Source: Streptococcus iniae
Lineage (GTDB): Bacteria; Bacillota; Bacilli; Lactobacillales; Streptococcaceae
Assembly (NCBI RefSeq): GCF_030732225.1
Contig: NZ_CP132230.1
Span: forward strand, 1,578,001-1,642,000
Length of the DNA stretch: 64,000 nt
Reading direction: 5' to 3'
This document shows positions 51,313 to 60,727 of the stretch, one piece after another. The position numbers and the translations under genes are program-made. Positions within the stretch are counted from its first letter, which is position 1; each line of letters starts with the position of its first letter. The notes under the pieces were generated by a model. That model did not search any database, had not been told where the DNA came from, and saw nothing but the letters and a program-made list of their open reading frames with translations.

Positions 51313-51420
51313 AATAAAACACTCCTGTTTCTAGTTTACTAGATTTCTTCAGGAGTGTTTTTCTTCTGTCTCATTTGATGGGGGCAGTGCCATCGTAGCT
51401 GTTTTCTATTTTTGAGTATT

Positions 51421-51969
51421 TTATTTTGCTTCAATTAGCCCTAAATCACCATCTTCACGACGATATAGAATATTTGTTGCACCATTGTCTGAATCTGTAT
51501 AGATAAAGAAGTCATGTCCAAGAAGTTCCATTTGAAGACGAGCCTCTTCAACATCCATCGGTTTCAGAGTAACATTCTTAGTACGAACAATCTTGATTTC
51601 TGGAGCTACTTCATCTTCCTCAGCTTCAAATTCACTGGTGAAAACTTGACCGGTTGGTAATTTTTCACGATGTTTTTTTGCAATTTTTGTCTTATTTTTT
51701 CGAATTTGACGTTCAATTTTATCAACAACCAAATCGATTGAACCATACATATCTTGTGAAACATCTTCTGCTCTTAAGGTCATATTTCCCAATAAAATGG
51801 TCACTTCAACTTTCGCTGTTTTTTCACGATAGACTTTTAAATTGACACGAGTATCTATTTCATTTTCTTCTACAAAATATTTTTCAATTTTGGCAAGCTT
51901 TGATTCAACATAGTCGCGAATAGCTTCGGTTACTTCGATGTTTTCTCCACGGATACTGAATTTAATCAT
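51421..51969 (-). CDS. hpf: ribosome hibernation promoting factor, long form
   Basis: A 182-residue HPF: N-terminal domain IKFSIRGENIEVTEAIRDYV and AEDVSQDMYGSIDLVVDKIE, linker, and C-terminal dimerisation domain KPMDVEEARLQMELLGHDFF and ILYRREDGDLGLIE. It forms 100S ribosomes in stationary phase. The promoter (52013-52040) overlaps the end of comFC. An IS3 element lies in its downstream terminator region. Confidence 0.95.
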   Translation of the reverse strand: MIKFSIRGENIEVTEAIRDYVESKLAKIEKYFVEENEIDTRVNLKVYREKTAKVEVTILLGNMTLRAEDVSQDMYGSIDLVVDKIERQIRKNKTKIAKKHREKLPTGQVFTSEFEAEEDEVAPEIKIVRTKNVTLKPMDVEEARLQMELLGHDFFIYTDSDNGATNILYRREDGDLGLIEAK

Positions 51970-52012
51970 AAGATACCTCTTTTCTCGCGCTCGAAGCGCT
52001 TTCTATACTTAT

Positions 52013-52040
52013 ATTATACCGTTTTCATGAAAATTTGCAA
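52013..52040 (-). promoter_or_regulatory. hpf promoter
   Basis: On the minus strand TTGCAA (52035-52040) and TATAAT (52013-52018) have a 16-base spacer, and the leader contains the small palindrome GCGCTTCGAGCGC near 51985-51997. Confidence 0.7.
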
Positions 52041-52043
52041 GTT

Positions 52044-52712
52044 TCAGCGTGCTATGCTGATACTTTTAATTTTCTTAGCTCCCTTAACTTTACATATATC
52101 TTGAATTTGAAAAATTGTTGTTCCCGTTGTATAGATATCATCGACTATTAACACTTTGTCCGGCAGAACAATTCCTTTTTTTAAAACAAATGGATTTACG
52201 CTATTTTCTCTTTCTTTTTTATTTCTTTTTGACTGACTTTCAACATCTTGTTTTAAAATAAGGTCACTATAGTCTAAGTTTCCTGCTTCAATAATTCCAA
52301 TAACCTGATTAAATCCCCTTTCTTTTTGCCTTTCTAAAGAAAGGAGGACTGGGATAACAAGGTAATCTGAGTATTCTTTTCTCACAGTCTGTCTCAACTC
52401 CTCTGCAAAAACCTTACACAACTGATAATCTCCATGAAATTTATATTCTGAAAAATAATCTTTCATTTTAGAATTGTAGACAAAGAGACTCTTGTGATTG
52501 ACATGATACCCCTTTTTTTCCCAATTCATACAATCCCTACAAACATTCTCGTTTTTCTTACAACATCTTGGGCATACTAATCTTGGCGTAACTTCAAAGG
52601 CATTTTGACAATTCTCACACAAACATTGAGTAGATTTCCTCATAAACACAAGATCTAAAAAACATAACTCAATTTGATAAGGTTTTCGACATAGTAAGCA
52701 GATATTAGCCAT
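52044..52712 (-). CDS. comFC: ComFC, phosphoribosyltransferase-like DNA uptake protein
   Basis: A 222-residue protein: two CxxC pairs for zinc near the start (ICLLCRKP, CENCQNAF) and LVCPRCCKKNENVCRDCMNW, then a PRPP-binding loop KVLIVDDIYTTGTTIFQIQD. It works with ComFA in import of single-stranded DNA. The frame begins at TTG 52718 but the ATG at 52712, overlapping comFA, is more likely. It forms an operon with comFA. Confidence 0.92.
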   Translation of the reverse strand: MANICLLCRKPYQIELCFLDLVFMRKSTQCLCENCQNAFEVTPRLVCPRCCKKNENVCRDCMNWEKKGYHVNHKSLFVYNSKMKDYFSEYKFHGDYQLCKVFAEELRQTVRKEYSDYLVIPVLLSLERQKERGFNQVIGIIEAGNLDYSDLILKQDVESQSKRNKKERENSVNPFVLKKGIVLPDKVLIVDDIYTTGTTIFQIQDICKVKGAKKIKSISIAR

Positions 52713-54003
52713 AAGCAATCTTATTCATCTTTATTATTTCACTTTTGGCTTTTATCATAGCTACGCTTATCCCTTCATGAAAAAAGAGTAATTTTCCTTC
52801 AGGTCTTTCTATCGAACGGCCAACTCGCCCTGCTATCTGAATAAGCGAAGAAGCATTATACAACCTATGGTTGGCTAGAATAACAAAAACATCTACACCT
52901 GGAAATGTAACACCCCTTTCTAATATGGTTGTTGAAATTAAAATGGATATTTCCTTATTTCTAAAAGATTCAATAAGCTCAGCTCTTTCTTCAGATTCAC
53001 TGGAAACAAATGCAATCTGTTCATCTGGAAAATGGGTTGTTAATAGGTCTTGAAATAATTGGCCATCCTCAATAATAGGGAAGAAAATGAGTAAGGGATG
53101 TTTACTTAGCCGTTGTTGTTTAAGCTGTTTTTTTATATTCCTTGGTAACTTATGTCTTTTCAATTTCTCAGATAACGATAAAACTAATTGAAATTCTGGT
53201 AGAACCAATGGATTATTGTGGAATCTCCTTGCTAATGTAATCCCTTGACATCTTCCATTTTTAACATCTTTATCTAGTTTTTTAGTTGAGGTTGCTGTTA
53301 AGTAAACTATTTTCCCACTTGGAGCTAAAGCATTTTCAAGGGCTTGGTTAAGCATTTTATTATTAACGAATGGAAAGGCATCAACTTCATCAATAATAAT
53401 TAAATCAAAAGCCCGGTAAAACTTTAACAATTGATGTGTTGTGGCAATAATGATTGGATTTCTCTGATAACTTTCTGAATGTGCATGCATTAAGGTTACT
53501 GAACAAGAAAAATCGCGTGAAATTCTCTTTTCAAGTTCTATACATACATCAACTCTTGGACATGCCAAACAAAGCCATCCTCCTTTTTCAAGAACATATG
53601 CTATTAATTGATAAATCATTTCGGTTTTTCCTGCCCCAGTGACAGCGTGTACTAAACTTCGCTGATTATTTTTAAAATGTTTAAGGAGCTGTTGAGAGAC
53701 TGCTTCTTGGTATTGTGTCAGTTGCCCTTGCCACTTAAGGTAAGTTCCAGCTTCAAATGGTAAACTGTCAAAAAAATAAAGAAAATCATCACTTTCGTTA
53801 CGGCCAAAAATAAGACACTCTCTACAGTAATATTTTCCAGAAGGAAGTTTATTATTTAAATCAATCTTCATTCTGCACCGCTGGCAATACCAGTGGCGTC
53901 CTATCTTAAACATACTATCTATTTTTTCAGCCTTGACTTTTTCTACTTCAGATAATTGTTTACTGGTAAAAATTCTTCCATAATATAATTCTAAACTTTC
54001 CAT
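52705..54003 (-). CDS. comFA: ComFA, DNA-uptake helicase
   Basis: A 432-residue DEAD-like ATPase. A zinc finger of four Cys (YCQRCRMKI and YYCRECLIF) precedes Walker A VHAVTGAGKTEMIYQLIAYV, Walker B LIIIDEVDAFPFV, LTATSTKKL and ISTTILERGVTFPGVDVFV with AGRVGRS. It powers entry of transforming DNA. Start MESLELYYGRIFTSKQ aligns with pneumococcal ComFA as I recall. A SigX CIN box ends just seven bases upstream, leaving virtually no leader. Confidence 0.94.
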   Translation of the reverse strand: MESLELYYGRIFTSKQLSEVEKVKAEKIDSMFKIGRHWYCQRCRMKIDLNNKLPSGKYYCRECLIFGRNESDDFLYFFDSLPFEAGTYLKWQGQLTQYQEAVSQQLLKHFKNNQRSLVHAVTGAGKTEMIYQLIAYVLEKGGWLCLACPRVDVCIELEKRISRDFSCSVTLMHAHSESYQRNPIIIATTHQLLKFYRAFDLIIIDEVDAFPFVNNKMLNQALENALAPSGKIVYLTATSTKKLDKDVKNGRCQGITLARRFHNNPLVLPEFQLVLSLSEKLKRHKLPRNIKKQLKQQRLSKHPLLIFFPIIEDGQLFQDLLTTHFPDEQIAFVSSESEERAELIESFRNKEISILISTTILERGVTFPGVDVFVILANHRLYNASSLIQIAGRVGRSIERPEGKLLFFHEGISVAMIKAKSEIIKMNKIAYG

Positions 54004-54010
54004 ACTTTAT

Positions 54011-54018
54011 TATTCGAC
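54011..54018 (-). promoter_or_regulatory. CIN box (SigX promoter) of comFA-comFC
   Basis: On the minus strand GTCGAATA matches six of eight bases of the streptococcal combox TACGAATA, including the CGAATA core. It ends seven bases before the comFA ATG, predicting a near-leaderless mRNA. Confidence 0.7.
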
Positions 54019-54058
54019 TTTTTTTGCCAAAAAAATAAAAATACTGTAAAATTTTGAT

Positions 54059-54697
54059 ATGGAAAGCTATAAAACAATACGAATTGACAATGATTATGAA
54101 GAAGTCATCAAAAAATCTCGCTTTATTTGTTCTCTTTTCCGAATTGAAAATGAGCAAGAGGGCAAAACAATACTTGCAGAACTCAAAAAACAACATTATA
54201 AAGCAAATCATTCTTGCTCAGCAATGATTATTGGAGATAAGGCCGAAATAAAGCGTTCTAGTGATGACGGAGAACCTTCGGGAACTGCCGGTATTCCCAT
54301 CTTATCTGTTTTGGAAAAGCAAGAACTAACTAATATTTTAGCTGTCGTCACTCGGTATTTTGGAGGTATCAAACTTGGCACTGGAGGTCTTATCCGTGCC
54401 TATTCAAGCGTAACTTCAGCTGCTATAAAACAAGCTGACATTGTGGAAGTCAAAGAACAATCTTGTTTAGAAATTACTTTAAATTACTCACAATATCAGA
54501 CTTTCCCAATCTTTTTGGAGAAATTTTGTCTTATTGAACAAGAAACAGAGTTTTTAGATTATATTAAAACAAGAGTTTATTTTGACCCTGATTTAGAAGA
54601 AATGCTATCAAAAGACTTAATCCAATTTTTCAACGGCAAAGTCACCTTCGAAAATAGAGATTCTAAAATTATTGAAGTGCCTTTTAGTGATAGATAG
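54059..54697 (+). CDS. YigZ/IMPACT family protein
   Basis: A 212-residue protein with the IMPACT signature GDKAEIKRSSDDGEPSGTAG and IPILSVLEKQELTNILAVVT with RYFGGIKLGTGGLIRAYSS, and a C-terminal alpha/beta domain. The cellular role is unknown to me; it has been linked to translation control in eukaryotes. Divergent from comFA, sharing 55 bases of intergenic DNA. ATG at 54059. Confidence 0.9.
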   Translation: MESYKTIRIDNDYEEVIKKSRFICSLFRIENEQEGKTILAELKKQHYKANHSCSAMIIGDKAEIKRSSDDGEPSGTAGIPILSVLEKQELTNILAVVTRYFGGIKLGTGGLIRAYSSVTSAAIKQADIVEVKEQSCLEITLNYSQYQTFPIFLEKFCLIEQETEFLDYIKTRVYFDPDLEEMLSKDLIQFFNGKVTFENRDSKIIEVPFSDR

Positions 54698-54793
54698 AAC
54701 TTATCACGGCCATCAACTATTTCTATTTTACATTTTCGCCCCAACTATCTATACTTTCTTTACAGACTATTTTTGAAAAGGTAAAGTATAAAA

Positions 54794-55720
54794 ATGACAA
54801 AAATTTATAAAACTATCACAGAACTTATTGGAAAAACCCCTATTATTTCACTAAATCATTTGGTAACTGATCAAATGGCAGATGTTTATGTGAAGATGGA
54901 ATCCTTTAATCCTGGTTCTTCTGTTAAAGATCGTATCGCTTTAGCCATGATTGAAAAAGCCGAAGCAGATGGCATCCTGTAAAGGGGAGATACCATTGTT
55001 GAGCCAACTAGTGGTAATACAGGAATTGGATTAGCCTGGGTTGGTGCTGCAAAAGGCTATAAGGTACTCATTGTAATGCCTGAGACAATGAGTATCGAAC
55101 GTCGACAACTTATTCAAGCTTATGGTGCTCAATTGGTACTAACCCCAGGTGATCAAGGAATGAAAGGTGCTATTGAAAAAGCAAATCAACTCGCTAAAGA
55201 GTTAAATGCCTTTTTACCAATGCAATTTGAAAACCCTTCTAATCCCGCTATTCACGAAACAACTACGGGGCCTGAAATCATTCAAGCCTTTGAAGAAATC
55301 GGTTTAGATGCATTCGTTGCAGGGGTAGGAACTGGCGGAACAATTTCTGGTGTTTCCCATGTATTAAAAAATAAATTTCCTAACCTTGAAGTATATGCTG
55401 TTGAAGCAAATGAATCAGCTATTTTATCAGGGGAGCAACCTGGACCACATAAAATCCAAGGGATCTCTGCTGGCTTTATCCCAAAAACATTGGATACCAA
55501 ATCATACGATCATATTGTTCGCGTCACCTCTGAAAATGCTCTAGAAACTGGACGGCTTGTGGGAGCAAAAGAAGGATTCTTAGTTGGCATTTCTGCTGGT
55601 GCAGCTATTGACGCTGCCTTGCAAGTTGCAAAAAAACTGGGGGAAGGAAAAAAAGTCCTTGCGATATTGCCAGATACTGGCGAGCGTTACCTATCAACTG
55701 AGTTATTTCAGAACAAGTAA
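54794..55720 (+). pseudogene. cysK: cysteine synthase, interrupted by an in-frame TAA
   Basis: Reading one frame gives an O-acetylserine thiol-lyase of 308 codons, but the 63rd codon is TAA (54980-54982), where the family has Lys in LKPGDTIVE. Before it are the start [20 protein letters not shown] and PLP lysine at 45 in [10 protein letters not shown]; after it [33 protein letters not shown] and the end [16 protein letters not shown]. The adjacent residue also reads RGD, not PGD. The frame is otherwise uninterrupted, so this looks like a recent mutation or a sequencing error. A terminator follows. Confidence 0.9.
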
Positions 55721-55752
55721 AAAGACAGATACTACTTCATATCTGCCTTAAT

Positions 55753-55777
55753 GCCAGGATTACTCCTGGCTTTTTTT
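55753..55777 (+). terminator. terminator after cysK
   Basis: GCCAGGA (55753-55759) and TCCTGGC (55764-55770) form a seven-pair stem with four-base loop and seven T residues. Confidence 0.9.
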
Positions 55778-55796
55778 ATTATGTGACTTTTAGTCC

Positions 55797-56530
55797 GTTT
55801 CACTCCGAAGGTGTGAAACAAAAAACCACCCGCTATGCGGGTGTGCATCAAAGGTTATACCCAAAAGACTCCTAACGCGGTACAATATAGGTGTTCAAGC
55901 CAATTGTAAAGCGAAAGGAGTCAAAATATGGCACAGAAGGCACATAGCTTATCACACACAAAGTGGATGTGTAAATATCACATTGTGTTCACCCCTAAGT
56001 ATAGACGAAAAATAATCTATAATCAATACAGAAGTAGTCTCGGTGAGATTTTTCAGAGACTGTGTAGTTATAAAGGTGTAGAAATAATTGAAGGTCATTT
56101 GATGCCAGACCATGTCCACATGTTGTTAAGTATTCCCCCAAGAATTAGTGTTTCAAGTTTTATGGGATATTTAAAAGGAAAAAGCGCACTCATGATGTTT
56201 GATAAACACGCCAATCTCAAATATAAGTTTGGTAATCGACATTTTTGGGCTGAAGGTTATTATGTAAGTACAGTTGGATTGAATGAAGCCACAATAAAAA
56301 AATACATACAAGATTAAGAGAAACATGATATAGCAGTGGATAAATTAAGTGTAAAAGAATATGAAGATCCCTTTAGGGATAGTGGCAAGTAATACAAAGG
56401 CCTCTTTGAGAGGCAAGTGACGAGTCAAGAGCAATAAGGCTTGAACAAAGTGAAAGCCAGCGCCTTTAGACGCTGGCTTGTATTCTGGGCTTATAGCCCT
56501 TGTTCAAACCACCCGTTAGACGGGTGGTTA
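55797..56530 (+). mobile_element. IS200/IS605-type element
   Basis: A Y1 transposase gene (55928) lies between subterminal hairpins: GTTTCAC/GTGAAAC at 55797-55819 and CACCCGC/GCGGGTG at 55827-55843 on the left, and GCCAGCG/CGCTGGC at 56456-56477 and AACCACCCGT/ACGGGTGGTT at 56507-56529 on the right. No terminal repeats or target duplication, as expected for this family. Exact ends are uncertain. The right hairpin touches the stop codon of the S1-domain gene. Confidence 0.75.
55928..56392 (+). pseudogene. tnpA: IS200-type transposase TnpA with an in-frame TAA
   Basis: The frame encodes a Y1 transposase: HUH motif in IIEGHLMPDHVHMLLSIP and catalytic Tyr in AEGYYVSTVGLNEA. It stops at a TAA at 56315-56317 after KKYIQD, but the same frame continues EKHDIAVDKLSVKEYEDPFR to a TAA at 56390, giving the normal 154 codons if the first stop were CAA (Gln). 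The break leaves the catalytic core, removing about 25 C-terminal residues. Confidence 0.85.
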
Positions 56531-56884
56531 TGATTTTCGAAAATGCGCCATTCCTTCTTCTACCCATTGGGGAAGTTGATCTTCAATTGGTTTAAAACCA
56601 AAATTTAATTTACTATTGGAAAAACGATGGCGATGTGTGATGTGATGCTTTTCTTCTTCCAATGTGCGCATAGACAAACTTGCTTTATGGTTAAATTCAT
56701 CATAATCAACCACTTGTACCAAAACTTCTTGACCAAGGGATAACATTTCGCTGATGTTATCAATAAATCCTGTTTTGATTTCTGAAATATGGATGAGACC
56801 TGTTGTCCCATTTTTTAGGGCAACAAAGGCACCATACGGTTTAATACCAGTAATTGTCCCATGTAATTTGTCGCCGATTTTCAT
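56528..56884 (-). CDS. S1 RNA-binding domain protein (CvfD-like)
   Basis: A 118-residue protein with one S1 domain: GDKLHGTITGIKPYGAFVAL and TTGLIHISEIKTGFIDNISE, VLVQVVDYDEFNHKASLSMR. It resembles pneumococcal CvfD/YugI-type proteins implicated in post-transcriptional regulation. ATG at 56884 overlaps the HAD-cyclophilin stop by one base. The IS200 right-end hairpin includes bases of its TAA stop. Confidence 0.85.
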   Translation of the reverse strand: MKIGDKLHGTITGIKPYGAFVALKNGTTGLIHISEIKTGFIDNISEMLSLGQEVLVQVVDYDEFNHKASLSMRTLEEEKHHITHRHRFSNSKLNFGFKPIEDQLPQWVEEGMAHFRKS

Positions 56885-58284
56885 TAATCAATTACCTCGA
56901 TGGTTTCAATAATAACATCTTCTTTAGGTTTGTCTTGAGGTCCTGTCTCAACAGCTGCAATTTTATCTAATACTTGGTAAGACACTTCATCACTTAATTG
57001 CCCAAAGACAGTATGACGTCTATCTAAATGAGGAGTCCCACCATTTTCAGCATAACTTGCTGCTATTGGTGTTGGCCATCCACCACGTTCCAATTCTTTT
57101 TTAGCATAAGGAATTTTTGCATTCTGAACAATAAAGAATTGACTTCCATTTGTGTTTGGACCAGCGTTAGCCATCGATAGAGCCCCACGGAGATTATAAA
57201 CTTCCTCAGAAAACTCATCTTCAAAACTCTCTCCATAAATAGATTGTCCACCCATGCCAGTACCTGTTGGGTCACCACCTTGAATCATAAACTCTGGAAT
57301 AATACGGTGAAAAATAATCCCGTCGTAATAGCCTTCTTTGGCTAATCCAATAAAGTTAGCTACTGTTTTTGGTGCTTGTTCTGGGAAAAGTTGTAAACTC
57401 AAGTCTCCATGATTTGTTTTAATAATCGCCTTTGGTCCTTCACATGACTGTAAGTCTAATTGTGGAAAGTGTAATTCTTTTTCAATCAATCCTAATTCCT
57501 CCAAGGCATATTGTATGCCATTTTCTTCTACTTTTTTTGTGACAAAATCAGCTTTTTCTTGTAATAACGGGTGTGAAATTCCCATTGCAATACTGATTCC
57601 TGCATAATCAAATAACTCAAGGTCGTTAAGTTCATCCCCAAAAACCAAGATATTTTCAGGTTTCAAGCCCAAATGTTCAACAATTTTTGATACCCCTAAA
57701 GCTTTGGAAGTGTTTTTCAAAACAACATCCGATGAGTTGTCATGCCAACGCACTAGACGTAGGTCTTTTGCCAAGTCCTCTGGTAGGTGCAAGTCATCGC
57801 CTTGATCTTCAAAAGTCCACATTTGATAAACATCATGTTTTTCATTGAAATCTGGGCAAACTTCTAAACCAGCATAGACATGATCAATTGTGTTATTAAC
57901 CAAGTCATTTCTAACTGATAAAACAGCTTGATGACGTCCCGCCATTCCATAGTGAATACCTACTGCATCCGCCCACTCTTTGTAGCGAATAACAGTCTCA
58001 CTTGGAATAGGTGCTTGAAAAATAATATTTTTCTTATCATCTTTTGCATAGGCTCCATTAAGTTTTACACAATAGTCAGCATGTAAACGTTGAACCTCTT
58101 CTGGAACACCATAGCGAGCTCTTCCTGATGCTATTCCAGTTAGGATACCTTTTTCCTTTAGTTTTTTGAAAATTACTGGAATTGACTCAGGCATATAACC
58201 TGTATCTTTAACCCGTAAGGTATCATCAATGTCAAAGAATACCATTTTGATTTTTTTTGCTTTATATCTTAATTTAGCGTCCAT
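56884..58284 (-). CDS. HAD phosphatase-cyclophilin fusion protein
   Basis: A 466-residue fusion. Residues 12-260 are a Cof-type HAD (motif [32 protein letters not shown]); residues about 275-466 are a cyclophilin PPIase ([50 protein letters not shown]). The arrangement is known from streptococci. The open frame begins with GTG at 58296, but GGAGG then ends seven bases before the ATG at 58284. Coupled to the S1 gene. Confidence 0.92.
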   Translation of the reverse strand: MDAKLRYKAKKIKMVFFDIDDTLRVKDTGYMPESIPVIFKKLKEKGILTGIASGRARYGVPEEVQRLHADYCVKLNGAYAKDDKKNIIFQAPIPSETVIRYKEWADAVGIHYGMAGRHQAVLSVRNDLVNNTIDHVYAGLEVCPDFNEKHDVYQMWTFEDQGDDLHLPEDLAKDLRLVRWHDNSSDVVLKNTSKALGVSKIVEHLGLKPENILVFGDELNDLELFDYAGISIAMGISHPLLQEKADFVTKKVEENGIQYALEELGLIEKELHFPQLDLQSCEGPKAIIKTNHGDLSLQLFPEQAPKTVANFIGLAKEGYYDGIIFHRIIPEFMIQGGDPTGTGMGGQSIYGESFEDEFSEEVYNLRGALSMANAGPNTNGSQFFIVQNAKIPYAKKELERGGWPTPIAASYAENGGTPHLDRRHTVFGQLSDEVSYQVLDKIAAVETGPQDKPKEDVIIETIEVID

Positions 58285-58316
58285 TATTTCCTCCACTAAT
58301 AGATACCATTATAACA

Positions 58317-58961
58317 TTAATTATCGTCTTGTGGCACTAAGTGATGTCGAAAGGCATAAACGACAGCTTGTGTCCTGTCATCAACATCTAATTTAGCTAG
58401 GATATTTGAAACGTGCGTTTTGACTGTTTTTAGTGAAATAAAGAGCTCATCTGCAATGGTCTGATTATCATAACCTTTAGCTAACAAAAATAAGATGTCA
58501 TATTCACGCGCTGTTAAATCATCGTGTAAATCCGGATGCTTATCATGAGCTTTTATTTTTTTATCAACTTCCGTTTCAATGGCTAACTGACCTTTGGATA
58601 CTTTTTTGATCGCATTTAAAATCTCTGCAGCACTTGAGGTTTTTAGCATATAGCCTTTAGCACCTGCATCAATAACGGGGTATATTTTCTCATTATCTAA
58701 ATAAGATGTAAGCACTAATATTTTAGCCTCAGGCCATTCTTTTAAAATGGCTAAAGTTGCCTCAACACCACCAAGCTCTGGCATCACTAAATCCATAACA
58801 ACAACATCTGGTTTTAATTCTAAAGCTTTTTCAATACCTTCTCGTCCGTTTGAGGCTTCTGATATTACTTGGATATCGGCTTGCATATTTAAAAAACTTT
58901 TCAAGCCTAAACGAACCATTTCATGGTCATCTACTAACATGACACTTATCTTTTTAGTCAT
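58317..58961 (-). CDS. liaR: response regulator LiaR
   Basis: A 214-residue NarL-type regulator: receiver with VVVMDLVMPELGG (phospho-Asp) and a LuxR HTH (LTAREYDILFLLAKGYDNQT, ELFISLKTVKTHVSNIL). With LiaS and LiaF it responds to cell-envelope antibiotics. It overlaps liaS by eight bases. Confidence 0.93.
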   Translation of the reverse strand: MTKKISVMLVDDHEMVRLGLKSFLNMQADIQVISEASNGREGIEKALELKPDVVVMDLVMPELGGVEATLAILKEWPEAKILVLTSYLDNEKIYPVIDAGAKGYMLKTSSAAEILNAIKKVSKGQLAIETEVDKKIKAHDKHPDLHDDLTAREYDILFLLAKGYDNQTIADELFISLKTVKTHVSNILAKLDVDDRTQAVVYAFRHHLVPQDDN

Positions 58962-59958
58962 CCATTTCCTCTCTAACTAATGGTAGCCTAATATCCATTG
59001 AAACCCCTTTGCCTTTTTGGCTAATGAGTTTAATAGATCCTGCTAAATCATCCACACGGTCCTCAATATTTTTTAAACCGTAGCTAAGTTCTCTAACTTC
59101 ATCCATATCAAAACCAACACCATTATCAACCATTTTAAGTTGCACTTCATTTTCACTTTGGTTCATATAAACTTCTAAACGACTAGCTTTGGCATGTTTC
59201 AAGGTGTTGCTAATAAATTCTTGAGCGATTCTAAAAAGATTATCTTCCATGTATTTAGGTAAGTCTTTAATGTTTTTCAGATAAACCACTTGGATATCAC
59301 TCTTATCTGTCAATTCTTTTAAAATCATCTCAAAACCTTCGGTTAAGGTCCTATTTGCCAATTCCGTAGGTCTTAAATGAAGTAATAAAACCCTTAAATC
59401 TTTTTGAGCATTTTGTAGCATTGATTCAACTGTCAACAGTTGTTCTTTTAACTTGTCCTTATCAAGGCTATCAATAGCCATGGACACTCCTGATAAAATC
59501 ATAGATGAGGCAAACAATTCCTGACTGACAGTATCATGAAGGTCTCTGGCAATTCGTTTACGCTCCCCTTGAACAATCTTTTGACTATCTAAAATATAGG
59601 CACTCTCTTTTTTTTGCAAGCTGTTTGTCATGTGAGCCATACGTTTTGACAGACGATCTAGATTAATTCCCATTTCAGAAGTCTCATCTAACTTAAGGGG
59701 TTGGTTATTGAGAATACGTCTTAAGTTATGATTAATATTACGTTTACTAATATCATCTAATACAATCCATAAAAACATCAAAATCAGTGTTACAGATACA
59801 ATTAACAACACTATTGAAAAGAGTAGTTTTTCTAATCGCCAAATATTAGCTCTTAGATAGGTAAAGTCAATGCCTAAATTTTCCATGAGAACAAAGACAA
59901 TCGACAGTATTGTAACTGTTGCATAAAGCCATATGAGAACATAGTAGCGTTTTTTCAT
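58954..59958 (-). CDS. liaS: sensor histidine kinase LiaS
   Basis: A 334-residue kinase with two membrane segments (about 8-24 and 44-68) separated by a short loop, HisKA_3 dimerisation with His141 in RKRIARDLHDTVSQELFAS, and the ATPase DNGVGFDMDE. Intramembrane-sensing type. It begins within four bases of liaF. Confidence 0.93.
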   Translation of the reverse strand: MKKRYYVLIWLYATVTILSIVFVLMENLGIDFTYLRANIWRLEKLLFSIVLLIVSVTLILMFLWIVLDDISKRNINHNLRRILNNQPLKLDETSEMGINLDRLSKRMAHMTNSLQKKESAYILDSQKIVQGERKRIARDLHDTVSQELFASSMILSGVSMAIDSLDKDKLKEQLLTVESMLQNAQKDLRVLLLHLRPTELANRTLTEGFEMILKELTDKSDIQVVYLKNIKDLPKYMEDNLFRIAQEFISNTLKHAKASRLEVYMNQSENEVQLKMVDNGVGFDMDEVRELSYGLKNIEDRVDDLAGSIKLISQKGKGVSMDIRLPLVREEMDD

Positions 59959-60650
59959 CGTCTTTCCACCTTAACATCTCCTGCTATAGTATTAACTATG
60001 ATTTTTACTTTTTTCAAACTGTTATCATTTTCTTCATAACCTAGTTTGATGGATTCGTTGCGTAAATCATATTCCTGACACGCTAAAAAACTGACACTTG
60101 CATACACAGAACTAACATCAAGATTAACAGCTACATCAATAGGAACAAGAATTCTGGTTGGTCCAAAAATTTTGCGGATAATGATGACATTGTCTTTTCC
60201 TGAAACAATAACATTTGATAAATCAATTGTATCACTACCACTAAGTCTGATGATGTTAATGTCATCAAAAGCGTAGTAGTCACTATCATAAGTTGCAGAG
60301 CCAAGCCATTGATGTCTCGTTTGTTTAACGTCAATTCCTTCCTGACCAAACAAGCCCAAGGCGTAGCGATTTTTCTTTTTAACTTGTGAAAAGTGATTGA
60401 TAACCATGTAGACAATGCCAAACAAAACACTCAAAATAATATAGGGATTCAGCATGAAGATCAAAAAGAGAAGTAATAAACTAACCGTTAGTAAAAAGTT
60501 ATTACGACTGTCTTGATTGTAAAAGCGTAGGGCTAATAAAATAATAACTAAGATAAAAATAAAACTCGTTATATCATCAGCTAAAATGGTCATAATCCCC
60601 ATTGCTAGTAAGACACATTCAACTAGCAGAAAAAATTGAAATTTCTTCAT
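59955..60650 (-). CDS. liaF: LiaF membrane inhibitor of LiaS
   Basis: A 231-residue protein with about four N-terminal membrane segments (residues 5-85) and a C-terminal beta-helix domain (DINIIRLSGSDTIDLSNVIV, IIIRKIFGPTRILVPIDVAV). LiaF inhibits LiaS in unstressed cells. GGAGAATAATG forms its start. It is first of liaFSR and 116 bases after stkP. Confidence 0.92.
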   Translation of the reverse strand: MKKFQFFLLVECVLLAMGIMTILADDITSFIFILVIILLALRFYNQDSRNNFLLTVSLLLLFLIFMLNPYIILSVLFGIVYMVINHFSQVKKKNRYALGLFGQEGIDVKQTRHQWLGSATYDSDYYAFDDINIIRLSGSDTIDLSNVIVSGKDNVIIIRKIFGPTRILVPIDVAVNLDVSSVYASVSFLACQEYDLRNESIKLGYEENDNSLKKVKIIVNTIAGDVKVERR

Positions 60651-60727
60651 TATTCTCCTTCCATTACCTTGTCATTTTATCAAAAATTGACATTTTTTTC
60701 ATCCTACTTGTGACTGATATGTAAGAA

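Larger units (their letters stand above)
50149..51386 (-). mobile_element. IS3-family insertion sequence (IS861-like)
   Basis: The 1.24-kb element contains complete orfA and orfB on the minus strand and imperfect terminal repeats (TGCACCCCAATAGTGGGACA on the left, TGCCCCCATCAAATGAGACA from the right), both continuing GAAGAAAAACACT, with TG...CA ends. It lies between hpf and the rRNA promoter. The flanks on both sides are complementary, AAACAGCCACG on the left and CGTAGCTGTTT on the right, as though it landed in the loop of a terminator. No clear target duplication. IS861 similarity is from memory. Confidence 0.8.
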
